The notes beneath the pieces are model-generated. The model did no database searches, had not been told where the DNA came from, and saw only the letters and a program-made list of their open reading frames with translations. From Pseudomonas viciae (GTDB lineage: Bacteria > Pseudomonadota > Gammaproteobacteria > Pseudomonadales > Pseudomonadaceae), in the NCBI RefSeq assembly GCF_004786035.1, contig NZ_CP035088.1, forward strand, positions 5,158,001 through 5,222,000: DNA of 64,000 nucleotides. Reading direction: 5' to 3'. A program made the translations under genes and the position numbers. The first letter of the stretch is position 1, and the number at the start of each line of letters is the position of its first letter. Of this stretch, positions 7,953 through 15,379 are shown piece after piece.

Positions 7953-9552
7953 CGCCAAATGCCTTGCTTCGCAGTTTCTGATAACGCGCAAAACGCGCAT
8001 CGGTGTCGGGCATCATGCCCACCAGTTTCAGGCAGGCGCGACATTCCTGCAGCAGCTCCGATTCCACGCTGGTATCGGTACCATGCAGCAGGGACTGCGC
8101 CATGTTCAGGGCAATACTGATGTTCTTCGGTTGCATCTTCAGGGCACGACGGAACAGCTCCCGCGCCTCGGGCAACGCGCCGGTCTTGTAGACGCGCACG
8201 CCTTCGCGGTTCAGCTCGGCGGCGGCATTGCCTTGATTGAGAATGTTCGGGTCGTCGGTCAGCTTGGCAATGCCTTGCATCACCGTCGGGTCGTCGCCGT
8301 AGATCTCCGCGCAGTTCTTGAGCATCGACTCGCCGGCACTGGTCTGGCCGAGCATTTGTAGCTGCTTGGCCACCAACAAGGCCGCTTCGGCACTCATGAA
8401 CTGCTCCATGCCGTCGAGGCGCTGCAAGGCCTGCTCAGTGAGCTTTTCGGCAGTTTCAGCATCGTTCAACAGCAGGCTCGTGGCCTTCATCAGCCGCGCC
8501 CGCACCTGCAGTCCCGGGTCATTGAGGTTTTCCTTGGCCACAGCACTGAGGGTCGTGTTGATCTCCAGCCGGGTCCGGGTATCCAGACCCTTCTCGCTGC
8601 CCTTGCTGATCAGTGCATGGGCCAGGCCTAAATTGCTTTCCGGATCCTTGAAGCGCGACTGCGCCCCCTGCCCGACCGCCTGGCGATAAGCCTTGGACGC
8701 CGTTTCGTAGTCTTCGTTGGTCATCGCCAACTTGCCCAGCAGCGATTGCCGGCGCACCGCCAGCGGCGACAGGCGCACCGCCTCTTCCAGTACGTGTTGC
8801 GCCTGTTTCGTATCGCCTTCGGCCACCAATACTTCTGCCATGCCGTCGTACAACGCCGGCATCATCGGAAATACCTTCAGGGCCTTCTCATAAACATCCT
8901 TGGCCTGGCCGACCTGGCCACGTTTGAATAGCAACTTCCCCAGGCCCGCATAGGCCCATGGCAACGGACGGTCGGCGAGGATGGTGTTGTACAGACGCTC
9001 CAGGGCTTCGTTCTGATTCAAGTCGCGCAACGCATCGGCCCGATAACGCAGGCACAACGGTCCATAACGCGGATCCTGTTTGCACAGGGCGATGCAGGCA
9101 TTGAGCACCTCCATCGGCTTGCCACGATCAAGGGCTTGCAGGATCGGCTTGAGCAGGGTCTTGCGCTGCTCCAGCCGCTCCAGCCGCTGAGCCAGGCCGG
9201 AGCGATTGAACGGCTTGGTCAGGTACGCATCGGGCTCATGCTCCAGGGCACTGAGCACCATCGCCTGACTGCTTTCAGCCGTCACCATGAGAAACACACT
9301 TTCATGGCTGATCAGCTTCTCGACCATCAAATCTTCAAGCACCTGCTGGCCGTTCTTGCGGCCGTCGCCCAGGTGATAATCCTGCAAAATGAAGTCATAG
9401 CGTTTCTGCGAGCACATGCGCAGCGCGACTTCACCGGTGTCAGCGGTGTCCACGTCCTTGACACCCAGCTCACGCAGCATGGACCGGACGGAGCTGCGAA
9501 AATCCGAGAAATCATCGACGATCAGAAAACTTTTTTGGTGGTACGCCAGCAT
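7945..9552 (-). CDS. Response regulator with TPR repeats
   Basis: A 535 aa protein with an N-terminal receiver domain (about residues 5-130) and a long helical C-terminus with tetratricopeptide repeats (about 150-520), for example YAGLGKLLFKRGQVGQAKDVYEKAL-like units. The phospho-acceptor Asp lies in ILQDYHLGDG, the acidic pair in LIVDDFSD and the conserved Lys in YLTKPF. It has no DNA-binding domain, so the output is probably protein-protein contact. The start is ATG at 9552 (MLAYHQKSF); the longer frame to 9648 adds a hydrophobic stretch not expected of a receiver. It is coupled to the kinase downstream by an 8-nt overlap. The pathway is unknown. Confidence 0.88.
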   Translation of the reverse strand: MLAYHQKSFLIVDDFSDFRSSVRSMLRELGVKDVDTADTGEVALRMCSQKRYDFILQDYHLGDGRKNGQQVLEDLMVEKLISHESVFLMVTAESSQAMVLSALEHEPDAYLTKPFNRSGLAQRLERLEQRKTLLKPILQALDRGKPMEVLNACIALCKQDPRYGPLCLRYRADALRDLNQNEALERLYNTILADRPLPWAYAGLGKLLFKRGQVGQAKDVYEKALKVFPMMPALYDGMAEVLVAEGDTKQAQHVLEEAVRLSPLAVRRQSLLGKLAMTNEDYETASKAYRQAVGQGAQSRFKDPESNLGLAHALISKGSEKGLDTRTRLEINTTLSAVAKENLNDPGLQVRARLMKATSLLLNDAETAEKLTEQALQRLDGMEQFMSAEAALLVAKQLQMLGQTSAGESMLKNCAEIYGDDPTVMQGIAKLTDDPNILNQGNAAAELNREGVRVYKTGALPEARELFRRALKMQPKNISIALNMAQSLLHGTDTSVESELLQECRACLKLVGMMPDTDARFARYQKLRSKAFGDE

Positions 9553-9825
9553 CGAGGATGTCCAGGCAAGTAAGAAGATAACCCAATGGCAAGCAACGAA
9601 ACGCTGTCTCATAGCCGGCAAGGCGCGCAGATGATAGCCACCAGCCACTTACGATCAAGGGTTTTCCGAACCTCTTGTCCTGGCTGTGCCGTGGTGCACA
9701 TTGCACGCCGTTCCTGCACGCCGAAACGCTGGAGAGAACGGGGCTCAACAGGTTATCGGCCGAAAATGACGTTCCGTTAAGCAGATTATAGGCAAGAGGC
9801 TTGAAGGGTTTGGTGCGAGAAAATA

Positions 9826-9902
9826 TGGTGTCCCAGGGCAGGTTCGAACTGCCAACCTTCCCCTTAGGAGGGGGATGCTCTATCCAATTGAGCTACTGAG
9901 AC
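9826..9902 (-). tRNA. tRNA-Arg (anticodon CCT)
   Basis: A complete cloverleaf on the minus strand. The acceptor GTCTCAG pairs with CTGGGAC, the T-arm is GGCAG-TTCGAAC-CTGCC, and the anticodon loop CTCCTAA gives CCT. Discriminator A and CCA are encoded. No integrated element is seen next to it. Confidence 0.97.
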
Positions 9903-10075
9903 ACGAGTCGACCACGAGAAACGCGGTGCGAAGGACGGCGTGCATGTTAACGGCCAGTCCTGCGTTTGTCATGTCGTCCATGGTTTTTAAGTGTAGCCAA
10001 AGGGTACCGCTGGCCAGACTCACAGGTCGAAGACAGCTGATATTCAACCGCCACTCATCTGCCCTGACTCACCTC

Positions 10076-10234
10076 ACGCTAGTAAATCGGCAAATTGCCA
10101 CTATCCTATACAAAACAAGGACAGCACGCGCCTTTGCCCTCGCGCCGGTTATCCGCCGGACGGTATGGCACATAGACACGATGCAGTGGTCACAAATGCG
10201 GACCTGTTGATTTTTCAAACCAGTCCGCATTTTT
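10076..10234 (+). ncRNA. Candidate small RNA upstream of amrZ (5' end uncertain)
   Basis: The 526 bp between the tRNA-Arg and amrZ contains no convincing ORF, but it ends a transcript: a strong rho-independent terminator lies at 10194-10234 on the plus strand, about 195 nt before amrZ. No protein gene upstream points into it, since the flanking tRNA is on the other strand. A plus-strand RNA of roughly 100-150 nt is therefore inferred. TATCCTATAC near 10102-10111 resembles a -10 region, but no good -35 is visible. GGA motifs occur near 10119, 10158 and 10200. The 5' boundary given is a guess. Confidence 0.4.
10194..10234 (+). terminator. Rho-independent terminator in the amrZ upstream region
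   Basis: AAATGCGGAC (10194-10203) pairs perfectly with GTCCGCATTT (10223-10232), and a T-run follows. The loop contains further partial pairing. The orientation fits plus-strand transcription only. Confidence 0.8.
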
Positions 10235-10285
10235 GATGAAGGGTGCTGGCATAACGCCTTTACCCGGATCAATATTTGTCACAGA

Positions 10286-10297
10286 ATTGGCGCCAAT
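10286..10297. promoter_or_regulatory. Palindrome in the amrZ promoter region
   Basis: ATTGGCGCCAAT is a perfect 12-bp palindrome about 130 bp upstream of amrZ, followed by TGGCAATTTTGAGGC. A second one, GGCAA-A-TTGCC, is at 10089-10099. AmrZ is known to repress its own gene and to bind GGCA/TGCC-type sequences, so these are operator candidates, not proven sites. Confidence 0.4.
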
Positions 10298-10428
10298 GAT
10301 CTGGCAATTTTGAGGCATGATGCGGGCCTCTTAACAATTCAGGTTGAACATTTGGCTACAGGCCTTGTCCTAACGACATCCTGCGGCCAATCCCGAGAAC
10401 CGCTCCCCTGAACTAACCGGTTAAATAT

Positions 10429-10755
10429 ATGCGCCCATTGAAACAGGCAGTTTACTCCAGCCGTACAGCTGACAAGTTCGTGGTACGTCTGCCAGACGGA
10501 ATGCGGGAACGCATTGCCGAGGTGGCTCGCAATCATCATCGCAGCATGAACTCTGAAATCATCGCGCGCCTTGAGCAAAGCCTTATTCAAGAAGGCGCTC
10601 TTGGTGAAGAGCTCAGCATGCGCTTGGACAGCCCTGAGCTGTCCTTGCATGAGCGCGAGCTGCTGCAACGATTCCGACAACTCTCCCATCGCCAGCAAAA
10701 CGCCCTTGTTTCGCTGATTGCCCATGATGCCGAAATGGCCGCAGACGCGTCCTGA
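10429..10755 (+). CDS. amrZ: Ribbon-helix-helix transcription factor AmrZ (AlgZ)
   Basis: An Arc-family DNA-binding protein that controls alginate, motility and cyclic di-GMP genes in pseudomonads. The 108 aa product shows the RHH fold at residues 13-55: the beta strand KFVVRLP followed by helices [17 protein letters not shown] and [12 protein letters not shown]. Its C-terminal part ([23 protein letters not shown]) is the AmrZ tetramerisation region. It starts with ATG at 10429 and is monocistronic, with a terminator 16 nt after the stop. It regulates motility in fluorescent pseudomonads, which relates it to the flagellar cluster upstream, although they are not in one operon. Confidence 0.95.
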   Translation: MRPLKQAVYSSRTADKFVVRLPDGMRERIAEVARNHHRSMNSEIIARLEQSLIQEGALGEELSMRLDSPELSLHERELLQRFRQLSHRQQNALVSLIAHDAEMAADAS

Positions 10756-10771
10756 TCGCAACGAATATCTT

Positions 10772-10799
10772 AAAGCCAGCCTTGTGCTGGCTTTTTTTT
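10772..10799 (+). terminator. Terminator of amrZ
   Basis: AAAGCCAGC - CTTGT - GCTGGCTTT followed by a run of T. A textbook intrinsic terminator directly after amrZ. Confidence 0.92.
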
Positions 10800-10840
10800 G
10801 CCTGGCGTTTGGCCCTGATTTGAATTTTTGAGCATCCATG

Positions 10841-10870
10841 AAAAAGCCCGCCAGATAGGCGGGCTTTCTT
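10841..10870 (-). terminator. Terminator of mgtE
   Basis: AAGCCCGCC and GGCGGGCTT flank a 5-nt loop, with a T-run in the minus-strand direction. It lies immediately after the mgtE stop. Confidence 0.88.
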
Positions 10871-10880
10871 GACGAGTGAT

Positions 10881-12323
10881 TCAGAGCAGGAAAATCGTCG
10901 CCAACCCCAGGAAAATAAAGAACCCACCGCTGTCAGTCACAGCGGTGATCATTACGCTGGCACCCATGGCAGGGTCACGCCCCATGCGGGCCAGGGTCAT
11001 GGGAATCAATACCCCCATCAGCGCCGCCAACAACAAGTTGAGGGTCATCGCGGCGGTCATGACCACCCCCAGCGACCAGCTGCCGTAGAGCAGATAAGCC
11101 ACCACACCGATCACCCCACCCCAAATAACGCCATTGATCAGGGACACGGCCAGCTCCTTGCGCATCAATCGCGAGGTATTGCCGGTACTGACCTGGTCCA
11201 GCGCCATCGCGCGGACGATCATGGTGATGGTCTGGTTGCCGGAGTTGCCACCGATGCCGGCAACGATGGGCATCAACGCCGCGAGCGCCACCAGCTTCTC
11301 GATGGAGCCCTCGAACAACCCGATCACCCGAGAGGCGACAAAAGCCGTAATCAGATTGATTGCCAGCCAGGCCCAACGGTTACGCAGGGATTTCCAGACC
11401 GAAGCGAAGATGTCTTCTTCTTCGCGCAGACCGGCCATGTTGAGGACTTCGCTTTCGCTTTCCTCACGAATCAAGTCGACCATTTCATCGATGGTCAGAC
11501 GGCCGATCAGCTTGCCGTTCTTGTCGACCACCGGCGCAGAAATCAAGTCATAACGCTCGAACGCCTGGGCCGCGTCATACGCGTCTTCGTCCGGGTGGAA
11601 GCTCACCGGGTCGCTGGCCATCACCTCGGCCACTTGCTTTTCCGGATCATTGACGAGCAAACGCTTGATGGGCAGCACGCCTTTGAGCACGCCGTCGTAA
11701 TCGACCACAAACAGCTTGTCGGTATGCCCCGGCAGCTCCTTGAGACGACGCAAGTAACGCAAGACCACTTCAAGACTGACATCCTCACGGATGGTCACCA
11801 TCTCGAAGTCCATCAGCGCACCGACCTGCTCCTCGTCGTAGGACAATGCCGAGCGCACACGCTCGCGCTGCTGGCCGTCGAGGGTTTCCATCAGTTCGTG
11901 GACAACGTCCCGTGGCAGCTCGGGCGCAAGGTCTGCGAGTTCGTCGGCGTCCATTTCCTTGGCCGCCGCCAACAACTCGTGATCATCCATGTCGGCGATC
12001 AGGGTTTCACGAACCGAGTCGGACACTTCGAGCAGGATGTCACCGTCGCGATCAGCCTTGACCAACTGCCAGACCGTCAGACGCTCTTCCAGTGGCAGGG
12101 CTTCAAGAATGTAGGCGACGTCGGCGGAGTGCAGGTCATCGAGCTTGCGTTGCAGCTCAACGAGATTCTGCCGGTGGACCAGGTTCTCGACCCGGTCATG
12201 ATGCGGGCCTTCCTGGCGATGCGTCAGGTCTTCCACGACCCGCTGGCGCTGCAGCAGCTCAACGACTTGAGCGAGACGATCCTGAAGGCTTTCCTGCGTT
12301 TTTTTGACTTCTACTTGGGACAT
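10881..12323 (-). CDS. mgtE: Magnesium transporter MgtE
   Basis: Inner-membrane Mg2+ channel of 480 aa. The architecture is complete: cytosolic N domain (about 20-130), two CBS domains (about 135-260), a connecting helix and five transmembrane helices (about 285-480). The segment ALMPIVAGIGGNSGNQTITM, with its GNSGNQT core, is the conserved pore region. The Mg2+-sensing N and CBS domains gate the pore in known homologues. The start is ATG at 12323 (MSQVEVKKTQ), with GGAG 8 nt upstream; an extension to 12353 is possible but lacks support. It is monocistronic, between amrZ and a small secreted protein gene. Confidence 0.95.
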   Translation of the reverse strand: MSQVEVKKTQESLQDRLAQVVELLQRQRVVEDLTHRQEGPHHDRVENLVHRQNLVELQRKLDDLHSADVAYILEALPLEERLTVWQLVKADRDGDILLEVSDSVRETLIADMDDHELLAAAKEMDADELADLAPELPRDVVHELMETLDGQQRERVRSALSYDEEQVGALMDFEMVTIREDVSLEVVLRYLRRLKELPGHTDKLFVVDYDGVLKGVLPIKRLLVNDPEKQVAEVMASDPVSFHPDEDAYDAAQAFERYDLISAPVVDKNGKLIGRLTIDEMVDLIREESESEVLNMAGLREEEDIFASVWKSLRNRWAWLAINLITAFVASRVIGLFEGSIEKLVALAALMPIVAGIGGNSGNQTITMIVRAMALDQVSTGNTSRLMRKELAVSLINGVIWGGVIGVVAYLLYGSWSLGVVMTAAMTLNLLLAALMGVLIPMTLARMGRDPAMGASVMITAVTDSGGFFIFLGLATIFLL

Positions 12324-12644
12324 AGGCGAACTCCACTCCCAGCAGTGGAGCACGCCGGAAGGATCAATCAGTTAATTCATGATTGGCAAAACTAGATATT
12401 GAGTAACTACTGGGTAAGTCCATGGAAATATTCCAAAGCCCCGGCGGGGCTGACGGGCGCAATCATACACCGCTTGACGCTTTAAAACGCTAAAAAATCA
12501 TGGCAAGAACAAGCGCTTGCGAGACAAACCTGAACGCAGGCTGAACCTCTGGCTTTGGACGACTTATCCTGAAAAGAAAACACACGCCCCAGGAGAGATG
12601 CAGCGGCTAGCCTTCTGTTTTTTATCGTCAAGGAGGACGCTCGC
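12324..12644. other. Intergenic region between mgtE and the BamE-like gene
   Basis: A divergent regulatory region without a plausible ORF. It holds the short hairpin AGCCCC-GGC-GGGGCT at 12437-12451 without a U-tract and an AT-rich tract around 12480-12500. I could not recognise a Mg2+ riboswitch. Confidence 0.5.
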
Positions 12645-13148
12645 ATGCCCGCCAATCATTACCTTTTTTTGCTCGCCACCCTGCCCTGCCTGCCTGTATG
12701 GGCTGCCGGGCAGACCGTGCATCGCTGCGAAAGTAGTGTGGGGCACGTCACATTCACGACGTTGAGCTGCGGCCCGGGAGAAGACCTGTCGCTGCAGCAG
12801 ATTCATCCGTACAGCCCGGGCACCAGCGGACCGATAACCGAGTCGTTACTGCCCGAAGCAGAGCCCCGACAAACATCCAGTAATAGAACCTCGCGCAAGG
12901 AGCTGACCGTTGTCGGCCAGTTCGAAGACCGCTGCGCAAATCTGATCGACGCCAGGCAACGCCGCGACGCGATCATGAACCAGCGCATCATCGCCGGCAT
13001 GAGCCAGCAGGACGTAGAGAGCGCCCTGGGCAAACCCCACTCAATCAAAATAAGGAATTCGAGCACGCGGTATACCTACAAAGCGAAAAAAGGTCGCAGC
13101 GCGGAGATCGTGTTCGACGAGAAAGGATGCGTGAAAGGCAAATCGTAG
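12645..13148 (+). CDS. Secreted protein with DUF4124-like start and BamE/OmlA-like C-terminus
   Basis: A 167 aa protein of unknown role with an N-terminal signal peptide (cleavage near PVWAAG, about residue 21). The next part, VHRCESSVGHVTFTTLSCGPGEDL, resembles the DUF4124 module with two cysteines. The C-terminal 60 residues (IIAGMSQQDVESALGKPHSI...YTYKAKKGRSAEIVFDEKGCV, seen in pieces) resemble the BamE/SmpA fold, found in small envelope proteins. There is no lipobox. The ATG at 12645 has a perfect AAGGAGG 9 nt upstream. It is monocistronic with its own terminator. Function is inferred only as envelope-located. Confidence 0.8.
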   Translation: MPANHYLFLLATLPCLPVWAAGQTVHRCESSVGHVTFTTLSCGPGEDLSLQQIHPYSPGTSGPITESLLPEAEPRQTSSNRTSRKELTVVGQFEDRCANLIDARQRRDAIMNQRIIAGMSQQDVESALGKPHSIKIRNSSTRYTYKAKKGRSAEIVFDEKGCVKGKS

Positions 13149-13153
13149 ACAGC

Positions 13154-13182
13154 AAAAAGCCCGCGTTAAACGCGGGCTTTTT
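13154..13182 (+). terminator. Terminator after the BamE-like gene
   Basis: AAAAAGCCCGCG - TTAAA - CGCGGGCTTTTT. It may also serve as a terminator in the minus direction for the tRNA genes that follow. Confidence 0.9.
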
Positions 13183-13188
13183 GGTGTT

Positions 13189-13265
13189 TGGTGCACTCGA
13201 CAGGATTCGAACCTGTGACCGCTCGGTTCGTAGCCGAGTACTCTATCCAGCTGAGCTACGAGTGC
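13189..13265 (-). tRNA. tRNA-Arg (anticodon ACG), copy 1
   Basis: Acceptor GCACTCG/CGAGTGC, T-loop TTCGAAT, and anticodon loop CTACGAA giving ACG. CCA is encoded. It is identical to the second copy 72 bp away. Confidence 0.97.
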
Positions 13266-13337
13266 AGATTGTGGTTTTATACCAGATCACAACTGGTTGA
13301 AGCCAAGTAATTTGCATTGCTGCAAACAACTCTTAAA

Positions 13338-13414
13338 TGGTGCACTCGACAGGATTCGAACCTGTGACCGCTCGGTTCGTAGCCGAGTACTCTATCCAGC
13401 TGAGCTACGAGTGC
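13338..13414 (-). tRNA. tRNA-Arg (anticodon ACG), copy 2
   Basis: The same 77-nt sequence as the first tRNA-Arg(ACG), again with encoded CCA. The tandem copies follow tRNA-Ser(GCT) on the minus strand and are probably one transcript. Confidence 0.97.
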
Positions 13415-13522
13415 ATTTGTTGCCGCGCATTATAGGTCGTCGAATCTTTTTGTAAAGCGCTTTTTTCCAGTAATTTCAACAACTTACGGATGAAGCCAGA
13501 TTGCGTCGCACTAAATAAATAA

Positions 13523-13613
13523 TGGCGGAGAACGGGGGATTCGAACCCCCGACACCCTTTTGAGGTGTACTCCCTTAGCAGGGGAGCGCCTTCGGCCACT
13601 CGGCCAGCTCTCC
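13523..13613 (-). tRNA. tRNA-Ser (anticodon GCT)
   Basis: A 91-nt class II tRNA. Acceptor GGAGAGC/GTTCTCC, anticodon loop CTGCTAA giving GCT, a long variable arm (TACACCTC...GGGTGT) and encoded CCA. It is the first tRNA downstream of rsmA. Confidence 0.97.
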
Positions 13614-13675
13614 GCAACACGGGGCGTATATTAACCACCTTCATCCCCGTTTGCAAACATAAAAATCGATAAAAA

Positions 13676-13864
13676 TTAATGGCTTGGTTCGTCGTCCTTC
13701 TCTTTCTTGATACGCAGGTAAATTTCCTCCCGGTGCACAGCGACCTCTTTCGGGGCGTTCACGCCAATACGCACTTGGTTTCCTTTGACGCCGAGCACGG
13801 TCACGGTGATTTCGCCATCACCAATAATCAGGCTTTCTGCGCACCGACGAGTCAGAATCAGCAT
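13676..13864 (-). CDS. rsmA: Carbon storage regulator RsmA/CsrA
   Basis: RNA-binding dimer that represses translation by binding GGA motifs near ribosome-binding sites, and is itself sequestered by Rsm small RNAs. The 62 aa product is nearly canonical: [31 protein letters not shown] and [13 protein letters not shown], including Leu4 and Arg44-type contact residues. The start is ATG at 13864, with GAGGAG 7 nt upstream; a longer frame to 13930 is an artefact. It lies between lysC and the tRNA cluster, as in P. aeruginosa. Confidence 0.97.
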   Translation of the reverse strand: MLILTRRCAESLIIGDGEITVTVLGVKGNQVRIGVNAPKEVAVHREEIYLRIKKEKDDEPSH

Positions 13865-14004
13865 ACCTTTCTCCTCACGCAATTCAGTAAAGGGACAACA
13901 GTCTGCAAAAAAAAGGCATTGGACCGACAACCGGAACGGTCGCAGCCTACAGGCCTAAGTATTGACCAGCGCGCGCAAAAGAACAGTTTTGGGACGCGCC
14001 ATTC

Positions 14005-14040
14005 AAAAAAACAAAGGGCGCGGTATAACCGCGCCCTCAA
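14005..14040 (-). terminator. Terminator of lysC
   Basis: In the minus direction GAGGGCGCGG-TTATA-CCGCGCCCTTTGTTTTTTT forms a strong stem with a T-run, directly after the lysC stop. Confidence 0.9.
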
Positions 14041-14048
14041 GGCAACGC

Positions 14049-15290
14049 TTACTCGCCCTGTCGGGCAGCTGCGTCGAGTTCGAAAGCCGTGTGCAGGGCG
14101 CGCACGGCCAGCTCCAGGTACTTCTCTTCAATCACTACGGAAACCTTGATTTCCGAAGTAGAGATCATCTGGATGTTGATGCTTTCCTTGGCCAGGGATT
14201 CGAACATGCGGCTGGCCACGCCTGCGTGGGAGCGCATGCCGACACCAACGATCGAAACCTTGGCGATCTTGGTGTCCCCTACCACTTCCCGGGCACCGAT
14301 CTCGCCAGCGGTCTTGTTCAATACAGCTTCAGCGGCCTGGTAGTCGTTGCGGTGTACGGTGAAGGTGAAGTCGGTGGTGTTATCGTGCGCGACGTTCTGC
14401 ACGATCATGTCGACTTCGATGTTCGCGGCACTGATCGGGCCGAGAATCTTGAACGCCACGCCGGGGGTGTCTGGCACGCCACGGATGGTCAGCTTGGCTT
14501 CATCGCGGTTGAAAGCGATGCCGGAAATGATCGGCTGTTCCATGGATTCCTCTTCATCAATAGTAATGAGGGTGCCCGGACCCTCTTTGAAGCTGTGCAG
14601 AACGCGCAGCGGAACGTTGTACTTGCCAGCGAATTCGACCGCCCGGATCTGCAGCACCTTGGAACCGAGGCTGGCCATTTCCAGCATCTCTTCAAAGGTG
14701 ATCTTGTCCAGGCGCTGAGCCACAGGCACTACCCGTGGGTCAGTGGTGTAGACACCATCCACATCGGTGTAGATCTGGCATTCGTCAGCCTTGAGGGCTG
14801 CCGCCAGTGCTACGCCAGTGGTGTCGGAACCGCCACGGCCGAGGGTGGTGATGTTGCCCTGCTCGTCCACGCCCTGGAAACCGGCGACAACCACAACGCG
14901 GCCCGCCTTCAGGTCGCCGCGAATTTTCTGATCGTCGATCTGCAGAATACGCGCTTTGTTGTGCGCGCTGTCTGTCAGGATACGCACCTGATTACCGGTG
15001 TAGGACACCGCTGGCACGCCACGCTTGATCAGCGCCATGGCCAGCAAAGCAATGGTCACCTGCTCGCCGGTGGAAACGATCACATCCAGTTCACGGGGAA
15101 CCGGTTGCTGGTCGCCGCTGATTTGCTTGGCCAGATCGATCAGACGGTTGGTCTCGCCGCTCATTGCCGACAGCACAACCACCAGGTCATCGCCCGACTC
15201 ACGGAACTTCTTAACCTTGTCGGCGACCTGTTCGATTCTCTCGACAGTGCCGACCGAGGTGCCTCCAAATTTCTGTACGATCAAAGCCAT
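14049..15290 (-). CDS. lysC: Aspartate kinase
   Basis: Phosphorylates aspartate in the first step of lysine, threonine and methionine synthesis. The 413 aa protein has an amino-acid kinase domain (residues 1-245) starting with VQKFGGTSVG, with FQGVDEQGNITTLGRGGSD around residue 145-165. Two ACT regulatory domains follow (about 265-410), the site of feedback inhibition in homologues. The start is ATG at 15290 (MALIVQKFGG), with AGAGGCGG upstream. The next gene upstream, alaS, is 89 nt away on the same strand, matching the alaS-lysC-rsmA order of P. aeruginosa. Confidence 0.97.
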   Translation of the reverse strand: MALIVQKFGGTSVGTVERIEQVADKVKKFRESGDDLVVVLSAMSGETNRLIDLAKQISGDQQPVPRELDVIVSTGEQVTIALLAMALIKRGVPAVSYTGNQVRILTDSAHNKARILQIDDQKIRGDLKAGRVVVVAGFQGVDEQGNITTLGRGGSDTTGVALAAALKADECQIYTDVDGVYTTDPRVVPVAQRLDKITFEEMLEMASLGSKVLQIRAVEFAGKYNVPLRVLHSFKEGPGTLITIDEEESMEQPIISGIAFNRDEAKLTIRGVPDTPGVAFKILGPISAANIEVDMIVQNVAHDNTTDFTFTVHRNDYQAAEAVLNKTAGEIGAREVVGDTKIAKVSIVGVGMRSHAGVASRMFESLAKESINIQMISTSEIKVSVVIEEKYLELAVRALHTAFELDAAARQGE

Positions 15291-15379
15291 TTCAAAGCCG
15301 CCTCTGCCCATGAAGGGCGCCCAATAATCAATCAACAGCGACCGGGCCCGCCACTAGACTGCAAGCCCGGGACGCTGCC

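Noticed and set aside
9826..9902. Integrated element at tRNA-Arg(CCT)
   Set aside because: No integrase, direct repeat of the tRNA end or composition shift is seen on either side.
10869..12395. A 508-codon plus-strand frame opposite mgtE
   Set aside because: MgtE domain structure on the minus strand is complete; the plus frame is a codon-bias shadow.
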